A stretch of 35,887 nt of DNA from Candidatus Aminicenantes bacterium (lineage in GTDB: Bacteria; Acidobacteriota; Aminicenantia; UBA2199), in NCBI GenBank assembly GCA_026393795.1, contig JAPKZL010000002.1, forward strand, positions 1 through 35,887, read 5' to 3'. This document shows, in pieces, positions 16,652 through 26,722 of the stretch. The notes beneath the pieces are model-generated. The model was not told where the DNA came from. It was given only the letters and a program-made list of their open reading frames with translations, and did not search any database. The position numbers were made by a program, and so were the translations under genes. Position 1 is the stretch's first letter; every line of letters begins with the position of its first letter.

Positions 16652-17206
16652 ATGAGACTCGCCGCATACGTGGATTTCTTGTTGGCGTACAATGAAAAGG
16701 TGAATCTGGTCTCAAAAAAGTCGACCCGGGAAACGGTGGGTGCGCTTATTTCCGAATCGCTGCTGCTGAAAGAGCATATTTCGACCCCTTTTGTCATCGA
16801 TGCGGGCAGCGGCGGGGGGTTGCTGGGCATTCCCCTAGCTTTGGCATTCCCAGAAAAAAAAATAGTTCTTTCGGAGACAGTGCAAAAAAAAGCAAGATTT
16901 CTCAATCTGGTCGTCGAAGAACTGGCTTTGAAAAACGTGTCGGTCTGGGCGGGGGCGATCCAGGAGTACATGCAGCGGCAAAAAAAGACAGCCGGCTCAC
17001 TAATTTCCAGGGGTTTTCCCAGGCTTGACGTTTTGGCTGAATTTGTATACAGGCAAAACGTCAAGGAGTTGGTACTGATCACATCTCCTTTGAAAATTAA
17101 TAATATTCAAAAAAGGATGGCAAATATCGAGCAAAACAGCTATAATATCCCCTCAAGGAACAATCTGATAATTTTTAAAATGGAGAATGTTTCACGTGAA
17201 ACGTAA
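16652..17206 (+). CDS. rsmG: 16S rRNA (guanine527-N7)-methyltransferase RsmG, divergent and short
   Basis: A 184-residue protein resembling RsmG (GidB), which uses SAM to methylate G527 of 16S rRNA. The AYNEKVNLVS segment matches the N-terminal WNKxxNLT region, and VIDAGSGGGLLGIPLALAFP matches the SAM-binding DxGSGxGFPG loop, followed by KKARFLN. It is shorter than the usual 205-240 residues: an in-frame stop at 16634-16636 prevents an earlier start, so the usual first helix is largely missing. An AGGGGGG site lies 12 nt before the ATG. The last residues NVSRET are encoded by the second parS site. Position just upstream of parA-parB is classical for this gene and supports the name. Confidence 0.82.
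   Translation: MRLAAYVDFLLAYNEKVNLVSKKSTRETVGALISESLLLKEHISTPFVIDAGSGGGLLGIPLALAFPEKKIVLSETVQKKARFLNLVVEELALKNVSVWAGAIQEYMQRQKKTAGSLISRGFPRLDVLAEFVYRQNVKELVLITSPLKINNIQKRMANIEQNSYNIPSRNNLIIFKMENVSRET
17188..17203. other. parS: parS centromere site 2, inside the rsmG 3' end
   Basis: TGTTTCACGTGAAACG matches 15 of 16 bases of the parS consensus. It encodes the last residues of RsmG and ends 8 bp before the parA start. It is 592 bp from site 1, so ParB loaded here could also affect parAB transcription. Confidence 0.92.
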
Positions 17207-17211
17207 AAGGT

Positions 17212-17970
17212 ATGGGTGAAATTATAGCGGTTGCCAATCAGAAGGGTGGGGTGGGAAAAACCACCACTGCGATCAATCTGTCGGCAGCTCTGGCTATTGC
17301 CGAAAAGCGGGTTTTGCTGATCGATCTTGATCCCCAAGCCAATGCCACCACCGGAATCGGCATGGATAAGAACGCAAACAAAAAAGACATCTATTCGATT
17401 TTGGTCGGTGAAAACAGCATCCGCGAGTCGATGGTGCCGACCGAACTTAAATATCTCAAAATCGTCCCGGCTTCGCGGAACCTGGCCAAGTTTGAGCTGG
17501 AGATTGTTTCTGAGGACAACAATCATTTGTATCTGAAAAATGTGCTTGCGGAACTGGAGAGCGAATACGACTATTTGTTTATCGACCTGCCCCCTTCCTT
17601 GGGGTTGCTGACCATCAACGCCCTGACCGCGGCCCACAACGTGTTGATCCCGATCCAGGCCGAATACTATGCGCTGGAGGGGTTGTCCGATTTGATGAAT
17701 ACGATCAACCGCATCAAGGAGCATTTCAACCCCGTCCTTGATATCAAGGGTGTGCTTTTGACCATGTATGACGAACGCACCAACCTCTCCAAACAGATTG
17801 AGGACGAGTTGAGGAAATTTTTCAAGACCAAAGTTTATGAAACGATAATTCCGCGCAATATTCGTCTTTCCGAAGCGCCCAGTTTCGGCAAGCCTATCCA
17901 GGTATACGATATCAAATCGGCGGGAACCCGGGCCTATATGTCCTTAGCCAAGGAGATGATGAAAAAATGA
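17212..17970 (+). CDS. parA: Chromosome-partitioning ATPase ParA (Soj)
   Basis: A 252-residue ParA/MinD-type ATPase. The deviant Walker A KGGVGKTTT is at 11-19, Walker A' is LLIDLDPQANAT near 34-45 and Walker B is LFIDLPPSLG near 119-128. Length is typical for Soj-type chromosomal ParA without an N-terminal HTH. It forms ATP-dependent DNA-bound dimers that move ParB-parS complexes. The ATG at 17212 is the family start, but the AAAGG before it is almost adjacent, so initiation may be weak or coupled to rsmG, whose stop is 5 bp upstream. It overlaps parB by 4 bases (ATGA). Confidence 0.96.
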   Translation: MGEIIAVANQKGGVGKTTTAINLSAALAIAEKRVLLIDLDPQANATTGIGMDKNANKKDIYSILVGENSIRESMVPTELKYLKIVPASRNLAKFELEIVSEDNNHLYLKNVLAELESEYDYLFIDLPPSLGLLTINALTAAHNVLIPIQAEYYALEGLSDLMNTINRIKEHFNPVLDIKGVLLTMYDERTNLSKQIEDELRKFFKTKVYETIIPRNIRLSEAPSFGKPIQVYDIKSAGTRAYMSLAKEMMKK

Positions 17971-18809
17971 AACGAAATGTCTTGGGCAAGGGGATCGCGG
18001 CCATAATTTCCAACGAACCAATCGGCGAAAAAAAACTTTTCGATATCGCAGTCGACAATATCTATCCCAATCCTTTCCAGCCGCGAAAAAATTTTCGCGA
18101 GGATGCGCTTCGGGAACTGGCCGAATCGATGAGGGAGATGGGGATCATTCAGCCGCTGGTCGTGTTCAAGCGCGAAGGCAAGTATTTTCTTGTCGTTGGC
18201 GAAAGGCGTTGGCGGGCAGCGCAGTTGCTGAAATGGGAAAAAGTACCGGCACTGGTCAAAGAATTTTCTGAAGATGACGTTATGGCTGAAGCCTTGATCG
18301 AGAACATTCAAAGGGAAGAATTGAATGCCATCGAAATCGCCGAAGGGATCGAAGCGCTAATCGCCCAGAGCGGGGAAGGACAACATGAAATCGCCGGTAA
18401 GCTGGGGATGAATCGTGCCACGGTGAGCAATTTTTTAAGGCTGCTGAAGTTGCCGGCAAAGATTAAAGAATACGTGGTCAATGAAAAGCTCGATCAGGGG
18501 CACGCCCGCGCTTTGCTGACATTAAAAAGCAGCAGCGACATGCTGGAGGCAGCGAACCGCATAATCAGAAAGAATCTTTCTGTCCGCCAGGTTGAAATGT
18601 TGGTGAAGAATTATTACGTTTTACCCGAAAAATCCGACCCCGATCCGGATATTATGAAAATGGAGAACAAACTGACCCAGTATTTGGCGAGCAAGGTGAA
18701 GTTGGCCTATGCTAAAACCGGGAAAGGAAAAATCGAGATTTTTTTCAATTCTCTGGCTGAATTTGAGCGTTTGTTTTCGATTTTGAGCAAGGAGAAAAAA
18801 AATGAATAA
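17967..18809 (+). CDS. parB: Chromosome-partitioning protein ParB (Spo0J)
   Basis: A 280-residue ParB. Visible in order: LGKGI at 6-10 (ParA-stimulating N-terminus), YPNPFQPRK near 33, GERRWRA near 78 (CTP-binding motif), ENIQREELN near 112 (second CTPase motif), HTH around EIAGKLGMNRATVSNFLRLL near 140-159 and a C-terminal dimerisation region. ParB loads at parS, slides as a CTP-dependent clamp and acts with ParA. Two parS sites lie just upstream. Its ATG overlaps the parA stop by 4 bases and its end overlaps the bactofilin gene by 8 bases. Confidence 0.96.
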   Translation: MKRNVLGKGIAAIISNEPIGEKKLFDIAVDNIYPNPFQPRKNFREDALRELAESMREMGIIQPLVVFKREGKYFLVVGERRWRAAQLLKWEKVPALVKEFSEDDVMAEALIENIQREELNAIEIAEGIEALIAQSGEGQHEIAGKLGMNRATVSNFLRLLKLPAKIKEYVVNEKLDQGHARALLTLKSSSDMLEAANRIIRKNLSVRQVEMLVKNYYVLPEKSDPDPDIMKMENKLTQYLASKVKLAYAKTGKGKIEIFFNSLAEFERLFSILSKEKKNE

Positions 18810-19184
18810 GGTCGAACCGGTTACCAAGATCAGTGGATTTATTGATCATGATTCCGAAATCATCGGTGATATAAAATTCAAGGAAAGTTTCAGAATTGAC
18901 GGTGTTTTCAAGGGGAAAATCCTTTCCGGCAAAGGATTGATTATCGGCGAAACCGCCGAGGTGGAAGCCGATATCGAAGTGGACAGCCTGACCATCAACG
19001 GGCGCTTGAAGGGCAACATCAAGGCAAAGGAAAGAATAGAAATATTTTCCAAGGGGCGAGTAATTGGAACCGTGAGCACTCCGAAACTGACCATCGAAGA
19101 AGGGGCTTTCTTTCAGGGATCGTGCCAGATGGAGATGAAAGCCTTGGAGAGCCAAAACAGGGGAAGCGACGACAAAGGGGTGAA

Positions 19185-19188
<4 letters not shown>
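18802..19188 (+). CDS. Bactofilin (DUF583) cytoskeletal protein
   Basis: A 128-residue protein with the bactofilin core: repeated hydrophobic beta-helix turns such as IIGDIKFKESFRIDG, FKGKILSGKGLIIGE, VEADIEVDSLTINGRL and GNIKAKERIEIF, with a short hydrophilic N-terminus and a charged C-terminal tail. Bactofilins polymerise without nucleotide and act as scaffolds for cell-wall enzymes or, in Myxococcus, for the ParABS machinery. An AAGGAG site precedes the ATG, which overlaps the parB end by 8 bp. The location directly after parB suggests a role in placing the origin complex; this is inferred. Confidence 0.92.
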
Positions 19189-21376
<2,188 letters not shown>

Positions 21377-21392
21377 TTGACTGTTATCGGTA

Positions 21393-22286
21393 TTATTCGA
21401 TTTTTTTTATAAACTCGTGAAAGATCACTTTGACCATGGCGGTCAGATTGATCAATAGCGCTTCCCTGGGGCCGGCGATGGTCGGCAGGGGATATTCCAG
21501 GTCAAGTAGTTTTTCACCTATGGCGGCAAAATCGGAGCTGGCTTGCAATTCCCTGGAGATGGTTTCCTTCAGCTTCACCGTTTCCTGCTGCGAACGGTCG
21601 AAAAAATCCTTCACGTTCTTCCGGCCTCTGATTATCCGGTTGTGCGGCAGGGCCAGTATTTCGGGGTTCAGCCGGCTTATTTTTTCCAGCGAGCCGATGT
21701 ACGGGCTGAAGCCGGACAAAAAAAGCGGTTTGACAAGGCCGTTTTTCTCCATGACTCCAGCGGCATCGCCGGGGAAAAGAATGTTTTCGGGCAGCAATAA
21801 AAATGAAATCGAGCAGCGGGTATGACCCGGGGTTTCGTAAACTTGCAACCATCGGTTCTCGCCAACCGGGATTGCGTCCCCTTCATGGACAGCGCTTATG
21901 TTTTCTGGCATGGTAACTCGCAGCGCGTTGTCCTGGTTGAGGAGACGCTTGAATTCCTGGTTCAATTTATCTATAAATTCGATCGCCTTTGGATTCTGCA
22001 AAATTTCCATCGTGCGCTGCGAGGCGATGATGTTAAAATGCTGTTTTGCCTGCAGGTAGGCGCACGCCCCGGTGTGGTCGTAATGGGAATGGGTAAGTAA
22101 AAGGGTATCGACTTTGTCATTTCCCATAATCTCGGCCAAATTCCTTTCTATTTCATCCCCTTTGGCCAGGATACTGGCATCGACCATTATTTTTTTTTGT
22201 CCGCGAATGACATAAATGGGAAACATCGAATCGTTGATCACGAACACATTCGCGGCAATTTCCTCGACTTTTTTTATTTTCACCAT
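21393..22286 (-). CDS. Metallo-beta-lactamase-fold hydrolase
   Basis: A 297-residue protein of the MBL superfamily. The metal-binding THSHYDHTG is at about 64-72, PGHTRCS near 153 and FPGDAAG near 170 supply further ligands, and an HN motif (ALPHNRII) near 212 provides the last histidine. A helical C-terminal extension of about 75 residues follows, as in glyoxalase-II-like and LACTB2-like proteins. Substrate is not evident. No signal peptide, so cytoplasmic. Its ATG overlaps the nitroreductase stop by 7 bases as the last gene of the minus-strand operon, and it converges on pyrG. Confidence 0.87.
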   Translation of the reverse strand: MVKIKKVEEIAANVFVINDSMFPIYVIRGQKKIMVDASILAKGDEIERNLAEIMGNDKVDTLLLTHSHYDHTGACAYLQAKQHFNIIASQRTMEILQNPKAIEFIDKLNQEFKRLLNQDNALRVTMPENISAVHEGDAIPVGENRWLQVYETPGHTRCSISFLLLPENILFPGDAAGVMEKNGLVKPLFLSGFSPYIGSLEKISRLNPEILALPHNRIIRGRKNVKDFFDRSQQETVKLKETISRELQASSDFAAIGEKLLDLEYPLPTIAGPREALLINLTAMVKVIFHEFIKKIE

Positions 22287-22792
22287 CTATCCCAGCCGGT
22301 CAAATCCTCTATTTTTTTTCGCTTACTGGCCAACGGCACCTTTTTGGGATATCCCAGACTCATCAGTTCGACGATGCGCACCTCTGGCGGTATGCCCAGA
22401 ACCGCCTTGGCCTTGTTTTCATCGAACGAACCGATCCAGCATGTTCCCAGGCCTTCGCGAACGGCCTGCAAGGCAACATGCTCCAAAACGATAGCCAGGT
22501 CGATCAGAAAAGCCGGATGGCCGCAGCGCATCACATAGACAGGATTCAAGGCGCAGGCAGCGATAATGATCGGCGCTCCTTTCAGAAATTGCTGATGGGG
22601 AGCGGCAGCCTCAACCAATTGTTCTTTAATATCGGGATTTTTCACTAAAAGCAATTTCCATTCCTGTTGATTGCGCGCCGTTGGCGCCAGCCTGGCTGCC
22701 TCAAGTATGCGGGCGATTTTCTCCGCTTCGACAGTTTTGGTGCTGTACTCGCGAATCGACCGCCGCTCCACTATCTCTTCTATGATTTTCAT
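22280..22792 (-). CDS. Nitroreductase-family flavoprotein
   Basis: A 170-residue FMN-dependent oxidoreductase. The ERRSIREYS start (residues 9-17), the APTARNQQEW segment with FMN-contacting Arg/Asn/Gln near 37-46, the middle IDLAIVLEHVALQAVREGLGTCWIG block and the ELMSLGYPKK end are typical. Such enzymes reduce nitro compounds, quinones or flavins with NAD(P)H as homodimers. I chose ATG 22792: family start, GGAGGGG site upstream, and a 4-base ATGA overlap with the preceding beta-barrel gene. Confidence 0.9.
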   Translation of the reverse strand: MKIIEEIVERRSIREYSTKTVEAEKIARILEAARLAPTARNQQEWKLLLVKNPDIKEQLVEAAAPHQQFLKGAPIIIAACALNPVYVMRCGHPAFLIDLAIVLEHVALQAVREGLGTCWIGSFDENKAKAVLGIPPEVRIVELMSLGYPKKVPLASKRKKIEDLTGWDRW

Positions 22793-23403
22793 AGATGATA
22801 AGCCCCTCCGAGTAGCAAAGCGAACGACTCGCTTCTTGCCTCGGTTTCGGGATCGATCAAAAAATTGTTCAACCAACGGCTGTAGCGAATCTCAACGGTC
22901 AAGCTCCATTCGCCAAACGGCAGCTCGTAGCCGAGCATGGCGGTGACAGCCAGAATGAACTTTTTTGTACTGTCGCTCAAGTTATAGTCATTTTCACCGT
23001 CGGGAAGGAGAAAATGGTGGGATAGGAGAAAGACAAATTCGGGTCCCAAGGCGATGTATGGTGTGGCTTTGGTTTTAAATTGGTATTTTAAAAAAATCGG
23101 CAAAGCCAATGAGGTATTTCTATAAAATCCTGAGAGAGATTGGTTTGGCGCAAAGGCGATGGAAGCTTTAGCTCCCCCTTGGCTGTACAAGGCATTGAGC
23201 TCCAATTTGATTTTTGGGACAAGGTTGAACGCCCAGCCCAGGCCAAAACGCACTCCTGTTTTCTGCTGACTGTTCAAGGAACTGGCCGCGGCAGTAAAAA
23301 GATATTTGCTGGAATTCATGCCAACCAAAGCCTTGACCTCGCCGGCTTGTATTGTTCGGGCAAATATAAATAGAAAAAGCACAACTGAGAGTTTTCTATA
23401 CAT
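22789..23403 (-). CDS. Outer-membrane beta-barrel protein
   Basis: A 204-residue protein with a signal peptide: MYRK, a hydrophobic core LSVVLFLFIFA and likely cleavage after TIQA near residue 20. The rest alternates hydrophobic and polar residues with glycine and aromatic girdles, for example GVRFGLGWAFNLVPKIKLEL and PYIALGPEFVFLL, as in small eight-stranded PorT/OmpA-like barrels. It ends in an aliphatic residue, not the usual terminal aromatic. I chose ATG 23403 because it gives a clean signal peptide and lies 7 nt after a -10 box; the frame is open to 23457. First gene of an operon with the nitroreductase and MBL genes. Confidence 0.78.
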   Translation of the reverse strand: MYRKLSVVLFLFIFARTIQAGEVKALVGMNSSKYLFTAAASSLNSQQKTGVRFGLGWAFNLVPKIKLELNALYSQGGAKASIAFAPNQSLSGFYRNTSLALPIFLKYQFKTKATPYIALGPEFVFLLSHHFLLPDGENDYNLSDSTKKFILAVTAMLGYELPFGEWSLTVEIRYSRWLNNFLIDPETEARSESFALLLGGAYHL

Positions 23404-23410
23404 ATTTCTG

Positions 23411-23439
23411 AGAATAGCATAATGATCCATGTTTTTCAA
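23411..23439 (-). promoter_or_regulatory. Promoter of the beta-barrel operon, leaderless spacing
   Basis: On the minus strand TTGAAA (23434-23439) and TATTCT (23411-23416) are separated by 17 bp. The -10 ends 7 nt before the ATG at 23403 and no Shine-Dalgarno lies between, so the transcript would be leaderless. Confidence 0.55.
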
Positions 23440-23535
23440 CGAGTTTGATTGGTTCAATTCATGAATTACTGGCTTATTTCTGGGTAAGAATTGCTTGTAA
23501 TGAAAATACTGAAAAATTTGTCCAGAAATACAAAT

Positions 23536-25596
23536 TTACAAATAACCCAAAGACTTGAAATGCTCAAGTTCTTTTTGGCTCAGGGATCTGAGGTCCGCCC
23601 TGGCTGCTTCGGTGGTTTTCGTCTGGATCAAACGCAACCATCCCAGGAAGCGCAAGCGCAAGAAACTTGTCAAATCGGGCTGCGCTTGGATTTGCGAACG
23701 GGATGGCTTGTCGCCCAATTTAAAGAGATCCTCCCAATTGCGCTTGAGGGAGTTAATGTAGTACCAACCGTTCCAAGCGATGGCATAGATCTGTTCATCT
23801 TTAAATCCCTGAGTCACGACCATGCCTCCGACCTTATACTGACGGTTGTTGAGGATTGGAGTAAGGCTTTTAATATCGAATGGACCATCTTGTCCGGTCA
23901 ATATTTTATAAATAGTGGGAAAAATGGCTCCCAATTGTGTCGGCGAGCCAATTTCCCCTTTCAGTCCGCATGCTGCGGGAAATTTGATGACCAGGGGCAC
24001 CCGGGTGATTTCGGGATAAACGTCGTAGCCGTGGCCCCAAGCCCCATGCTCATAACACCCCTCGCCGTGATCTGACACGAGTATGATCAGGCTGCCATCG
24101 TAGCGGTTGATTTTTTTCAGGTAATCGATGGTTTGTCCGAACAACGAATCCACATAATTAATCGTGGAATCATAGTCGTCTATAACATCCTGCACTTCTT
24201 CTGGCGAGTAGAATCTGCCATCCCGGGTAATGTGGCGAATGACCAGGTCCTTTTTTTGGTGGATAATTTTTTTATACTGGTTAAGAAAAGGCGGGGGCGG
24301 AACAATGGGGAAGTGCGGTTCCATGAAATGCAGGTAGGCGAAGCTGGGGATCGGGCTGGCCCGGACCCAGTCCGTAAAGGCTTCCACCATTTTGTAACTT
24401 TGGCCGAATCGGTACTCCTGCAGGAACTGCTTGTAGTAGTCGACGCCGCGAACGAACCCGGAACGGTTGGATATGTGGGCATTGGCTGTAAAAACAGAGG
24501 TGCTGTAACCGGTCCGCTTCAAAAATTGGGGAAGTGTCAGTATGTTTTTGTCCAGAATATCCAGGATGCCCAATATCTGGTGGTGATTGGGATAGAGTCC
24601 GGTAAAGATCGTTCCGACCGATCCGGGTGTATAGCTGGCATTGGTGAAAGCCTGTTTGAATACAAGGCTGTCCTTGGCAAATTCGGAGATGCGCGGGGCT
24701 GTTCCCCGGCTGTAGCCGTACAACCCCAAGTGACCGGCTTGGCAGGCGTCGATAAGAAAAATAAAAATATCTTTTATTTTATTCTTATCGATGTGCGCGG
24801 TGGTTTCTGCAACAATAGGTTCCTTTTTTTCCGTTTTTTCGGCACTGTACCAAAGGTTAAGGATGTTGGCCTTTCCCTTGAGGCAACTGATGCTGGCCAC
24901 GAAAGGTGTTGCTGAACTGTATGAATAAACAGTCTTTTTCTCCGATACGGGCAGAATTTGGGAAAAAGGGGCGGACAAATCACGGTCAGCAACGATTTTG
25001 AAGGAATGAGCTTTCAAGGAAGCTTGGCCCTGGAATTCAAACTCGATGTGTCCAGGCAACAGGTAAATCTCGAACCGTTCCCCTTCCACAAGCTTGCGAA
25101 TATTCCGGTCGGCAAAGCGGGTCCCTTTTTTTTGCAGATAAAGAGCGCGCAAGCGGAATTTTTTACTGGGCAGAACAAAACGTATCTGGTTGAATCCCGA
25201 GCGCAATTCGGTGCAGGAAAACGAGTAGCGCGAAAATTTTGGCGATGCGGGGAGAATGGCCGCCAACTGGTCGTTGACGAAAACTTGGATCGTCCTAAGA
25301 TCGGCGCAGTTATAAACAATGTGCACAAATTCCCGGGCAGCAGTTTTTTTCAGATTAAATGCGATGGTTGGATTTAGGGTCCGGGGAGTGAGAAAGTCTT
25401 CATTGGCGTCAAATCCCCGCCAAATGTTGGCCGGAGTCGCGTAATTCGTCTGCTCCCCCTCCCAATTGAGCCAATATTGGGACTGTTTAAGGAGGTCGAT
25501 CCGTTCTTTTGCGTTTGCCTTGCAACCGGTGCTCAACGTCAAGACAGTCAGAATGGCGAATAAAAAAAATCTTTCAATCAGTCTTTTGGCTTTCAT
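23536..25596 (-). CDS. Lipoprotein of the alkaline phosphatase/sulfatase superfamily
   Basis: A 686-residue protein with a lipoprotein signal (hydrophobic 10-21, lipobox LSTGC with Cys25; Lys at +2, so outer-membrane sorting is plausible). Residues about 35-250 form a beta-rich domain. The catalytic domain runs from about 275: metal ligand Asp283 in FLIDA, LGLYGYSRGTAPRI, TPGSVGTIFTGLYPNH at 323-338, and SDHGEG with Asp509-His510 and His522. The position of the sulfatase formylglycine carries Thr323 and the following Arg is Val, so it is probably a phosphohydrolase or phospho-transferase using threonine, not a sulfatase. The end SLGYL is common in this family. It stands before a glycan region and may modify surface polymer. 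Confidence 0.82.
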   Translation of the reverse strand: MKAKRLIERFFLFAILTVLTLSTGCKANAKERIDLLKQSQYWLNWEGEQTNYATPANIWRGFDANEDFLTPRTLNPTIAFNLKKTAAREFVHIVYNCADLRTIQVFVNDQLAAILPASPKFSRYSFSCTELRSGFNQIRFVLPSKKFRLRALYLQKKGTRFADRNIRKLVEGERFEIYLLPGHIEFEFQGQASLKAHSFKIVADRDLSAPFSQILPVSEKKTVYSYSSATPFVASISCLKGKANILNLWYSAEKTEKKEPIVAETTAHIDKNKIKDIFIFLIDACQAGHLGLYGYSRGTAPRISEFAKDSLVFKQAFTNASYTPGSVGTIFTGLYPNHHQILGILDILDKNILTLPQFLKRTGYSTSVFTANAHISNRSGFVRGVDYYKQFLQEYRFGQSYKMVEAFTDWVRASPIPSFAYLHFMEPHFPIVPPPPFLNQYKKIIHQKKDLVIRHITRDGRFYSPEEVQDVIDDYDSTINYVDSLFGQTIDYLKKINRYDGSLIILVSDHGEGCYEHGAWGHGYDVYPEITRVPLVIKFPAACGLKGEIGSPTQLGAIFPTIYKILTGQDGPFDIKSLTPILNNRQYKVGGMVVTQGFKDEQIYAIAWNGWYYINSLKRNWEDLFKLGDKPSRSQIQAQPDLTSFLRLRFLGWLRLIQTKTTEAARADLRSLSQKELEHFKSLGYL

Positions 25597-25644
25597 ATTT
25601 AAAAACCTTAAGCGAAGGGAATTCTTGCGGGAGTAACATAATTT

Positions 25645-25673
25645 ATAATAGCATAGGGCTGGAAAATCTGCAA
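25645..25673 (-). promoter_or_regulatory. Probable promoter of the lipoprotein gene
   Basis: On the minus strand TTGCAG (25668-25673) and TATTAT (25645-25650) are 17 bp apart, giving a leader of about 40 nt to the ATG at 25596, with an AAGG sequence 9 nt before the start. Here a leader is present, unlike the leaderless genes nearby. Confidence 0.45.
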
Positions 25674-25710
25674 CCTATACGGTCCTGTATTTGCTAAAAC
25701 CAAAATTGAA

Positions 25711-25914
25711 ATGTCGGACGAAAAATTATCATTCGATTCATATTCCATTGATCTCATTTCCTTGATTGACTTTGCAGATGATTATCCTCAAAATACCATC
25801 ATGCAGGAAATGATTCCACCCAAACGTGTTCCGCTGGGTACAAACCTTATTAAACCTGCTTTAATGATCAGGCGATTCGATGATAAGATCAAGGGCAAAA
25901 AATTCCATGTTTGA
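25711..25914 (+). CDS. Small hypothetical protein upstream of methyltransferase
   Basis: A 67-residue frame, MSDEKLSFDSYSIDLISL at the start and a basic end IRRFDDKIKGKKFHV. No family recognised, no signal peptide or membrane segment. Its TGA overlaps the start of the methyltransferase gene by 8 bases, which supports it being translated and coupled. Base composition is AT-richer than the replication genes, like the methyltransferase. No clear ribosome site before the ATG. It may also be the remnant of a longer gene. Confidence 0.5.
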   Translation: MSDEKLSFDSYSIDLISLIDFADDYPQNTIMQEMIPPKRVPLGTNLIKPALMIRRFDDKIKGKKFHV

Positions 25915-26620
25915 GAAATTTCCGAAACAGAGAAACCCACTGCCTCCTGAATATATTTTAATTTACAATAGCCATATTAAAAGCAACCGGGAAGGAAAGA
26001 CTACCGCAACATCGTTTTCAATGAAAATGGAGCGCTGGCTTCACAAGCAAACCGCTGCCGATGTAGGCAAATCCAAAAATGTTTCAACTTTGGAAATAGG
26101 GGCAGGAACGCTCAATCAATTCAATTATGAAAACACGACGCCTTATGACATAGTTGAACCCATGCCTGAACTGTATGCGGGATCTCCACATCTCTCTAAA
26201 GTAAGAAAAATTTATAACGATATTGAAGACGTATCGACTGATAACAATTATGAGAGAATTATTTCAATAGCCACCTTTGAACATATAACAAATCTGCCCG
26301 CTGTTGTCGCAAAAACCTGCCTGCTTTTAAAGAAAGGCGGCTCATTACGTGTTGCCATCCCCAATGAAGGCACAATTTTGTGGACGATGGGTACGAAACT
26401 GTTCACAGGAATTGAATTTAAAATTAAGTACAAGCTTGATTATGGGGTGATTATGAAATATGAGCATGTTAATACTGCCGAAGAAATTGAAGAGGTTCTG
26501 AATTATTTTTATAAGGCAGTCACATGTTCTGTATTTGGAATAAGTAAATTACTTGCCTTTTACCGCTTCTATGAATGCAAGGGACCAAGGATAGAAATTG
26601 CCCGTTCATTCAGGATATAG
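25907..26620 (+). CDS. Class I SAM-dependent methyltransferase
   Basis: A 237-residue protein with a Rossmann methyltransferase core: motif I TLEIGAGTLNQ near 60-70, the acidic end of strand 2 in YDIVEPMPELY near 78-88, ERIISIATFEHI near 112-123 and LLKKGGSLRVAIPNEG near 139-154. The substrate is not apparent; its place before a GT2 gene suggests glycan or lipid-carrier modification. ATG 25907 is chosen over an in-frame ATG at 25880 because it overlaps the upstream stop neatly, though the choice is uncertain. The AT-rich codon use here (many AAA, ATT, AAT) differs from the flanking genes and suggests transfer. Confidence 0.8.
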   Translation: MFEKFPKQRNPLPPEYILIYNSHIKSNREGKTTATSFSMKMERWLHKQTAADVGKSKNVSTLEIGAGTLNQFNYENTTPYDIVEPMPELYAGSPHLSKVRKIYNDIEDVSTDNNYERIISIATFEHITNLPAVVAKTCLLLKKGGSLRVAIPNEGTILWTMGTKLFTGIEFKIKYKLDYGVIMKYEHVNTAEEIEEVLNYFYKAVTCSVFGISKLLAFYRFYECKGPRIEIARSFRI

Positions 26621-26687
26621 TTGTTAGACCTGCTTTTTATCGTTATTATCCTTCGAAAGTTGAAGTCGGGGAGACTAAAAAACGGAT

Positions 26688-26716
26688 TTGACCTTGAAGC
26701 TTGGATTGATTATAAT
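26688..26716 (+). promoter_or_regulatory. Strong sigma70-type promoter before the GT2 gene
   Basis: TTGACC (26688-26693), 17-bp spacer and a perfect TATAAT (26711-26716). An ATG follows 6 nt later at 26723, so the transcript would begin at a start codon and the first translated frame would be a 19-residue peptide. Confidence 0.7.
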
Positions 26717-26722
26717 CGCTTC

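Noticed and set aside
23475-23530. 9-bp inverted repeat TATTTCTGG / CCAGAAATA between the lipoprotein and barrel genes
   Set aside because: The loop is 38 nt, AT-rich, and no T-run follows on either strand, so neither a terminator nor an operator can be supported.
25644-25649. Plus-strand TATAAT as a promoter for the small ORF at 25711
   Set aside because: No acceptable -35 at 16-18 bp was found, and the same bases better fit the minus-strand promoter of the lipoprotein gene.
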